Source: Parabacteroides distasonis
GTDB taxonomy: Bacteria; Bacteroidota; Bacteroidia; Bacteroidales; Tannerellaceae
DNA length: 64,000 nt
NCBI GenBank assembly: GCA_015060925.1
Contig: SUXM01000009.1
Span: 1-64,000 of the forward strand
Direction: 5' to 3'
A program made the position numbers and the translations under genes. This document shows, one piece after another, positions 63,922 through 64,000 of the stretch (position 1 is the stretch's first letter; each line of letters opens with the position of its first letter). Below the pieces are notes generated by a model. That model worked only from the letters and a program-made list of their open reading frames with translations. It ran no database searches and was not told where the DNA came from.

Positions 63922-64000
63922 TTCAACTTATCCAACAGACCTATCAATCGCTCTAATTCATCTTCAGAGGCAAACGGGATCGTTATCTTTCCTTTTCCCT
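63918..64000 (-). CDS. parB: ParB, C-terminal end only (cut by the window edge)
   Basis: The last 26 codons plus stop are present: GKGKITIPFASEDELERLIG then LLDKLK. This matches the C-terminal dimerisation tail of chromosome-partitioning protein ParB. The stop overlaps the DUF5683 start by four bases (ATGA). The rest of the gene lies beyond 64000. The assignment rests on this short tail and on the conserved neighbour order. Confidence 0.75.
   Translation of the reverse strand, partial: GKGKITIPFASEDELERLIGLLDKLK

Overview
The window is chromosomal DNA from a member of the Bacteroidales, most likely a Parabacteroides-like member of the Tannerellaceae. Support comes from the many promoters of the Bacteroidetes form TTG-N19/20-TAnnTTTG, the fused str-S10-spc-alpha ribosomal operon without tuf, the large single-chain PurL, the Zn-free S14/L36 types, and a large secreted protein whose C-terminus looks like a DUF6383 / type IX sorting domain. 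The genus is inferred from protein flavour, not from a database search. Almost everything is core chromosome. The only trace of mobile DNA is a broken integrase beside tRNA-Pro.

Layout. 1-720: a gene-poor stretch with two copies of a palindrome and a 125-bp promoter module that recurs at 37398-37522. 721-18702 (minus): 33 genes from rpsL to rplQ, apparently read from one strong promoter at 18841-18870, covering ribosomal proteins, EF-G, SecY, Map, IF-1 and RpoA. 19051-26654 (minus): an envelope operon of two SurA-type PPIases, a SurA-like lipoprotein, an OstA/LptA-like protein and a small membrane protein, with mutL last. 26804-30926 (minus): clpP-clpX-recQ. 31111-32466: tig. 32642-34293: a CPBP protease convergent with lptB. 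34459-37275: the large secreted protein. 37769-39833: a small unknown gene convergent with rpsA.

39928-41415: an ECF sigma factor with a small membrane protein, divergent from a DUF6249-like membrane protein. The divergent intergenic region carries two outward-facing copies of TTTGTAACC-N14-GCGTC, a convincing cognate promoter pair. 41757-44239 (plus): a Rid-family/chorismatase-like protein, a hemerythrin-type di-iron protein and a LuxR-type regulator with a degenerate receiver. 44250-45551 (minus): LysE-type exporter and CBM9-like protein. 45717-49406: purL, convergent with a porin (49411-50673). 50866-51933: a nitronate monooxygenase-like flavoprotein. 52000-52600: chimeric integrase remnant and tRNA-Pro(GGG). 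52637-56334 (minus): alaS-aroB. 56433-59224 (plus): M23 peptidase, MerR-type regulator, a DUF3127 OB-fold-like protein with an SSB-like tail, and a CaCA antiporter. 59283-64000 (minus): parB (3' end only), a DUF5683 protein, a LysM lytic transglycosylase and the Rel/Spo enzyme.

The genes serve translation, protein quality control (trigger factor, ClpXP, SurA paralogues), outer-membrane and LPS assembly (SurA, OstA, LptB), wall remodelling, stringent response and chromosome segregation. No CRISPR array, insertion sequence, prophage or defence island is visible. The points most worth following up are the ECF promoter pair, the duplicated promoter module with its palindromes, the Rid-hemerythrin-LuxR cluster, and the SSB-like tail of the DUF3127 protein.
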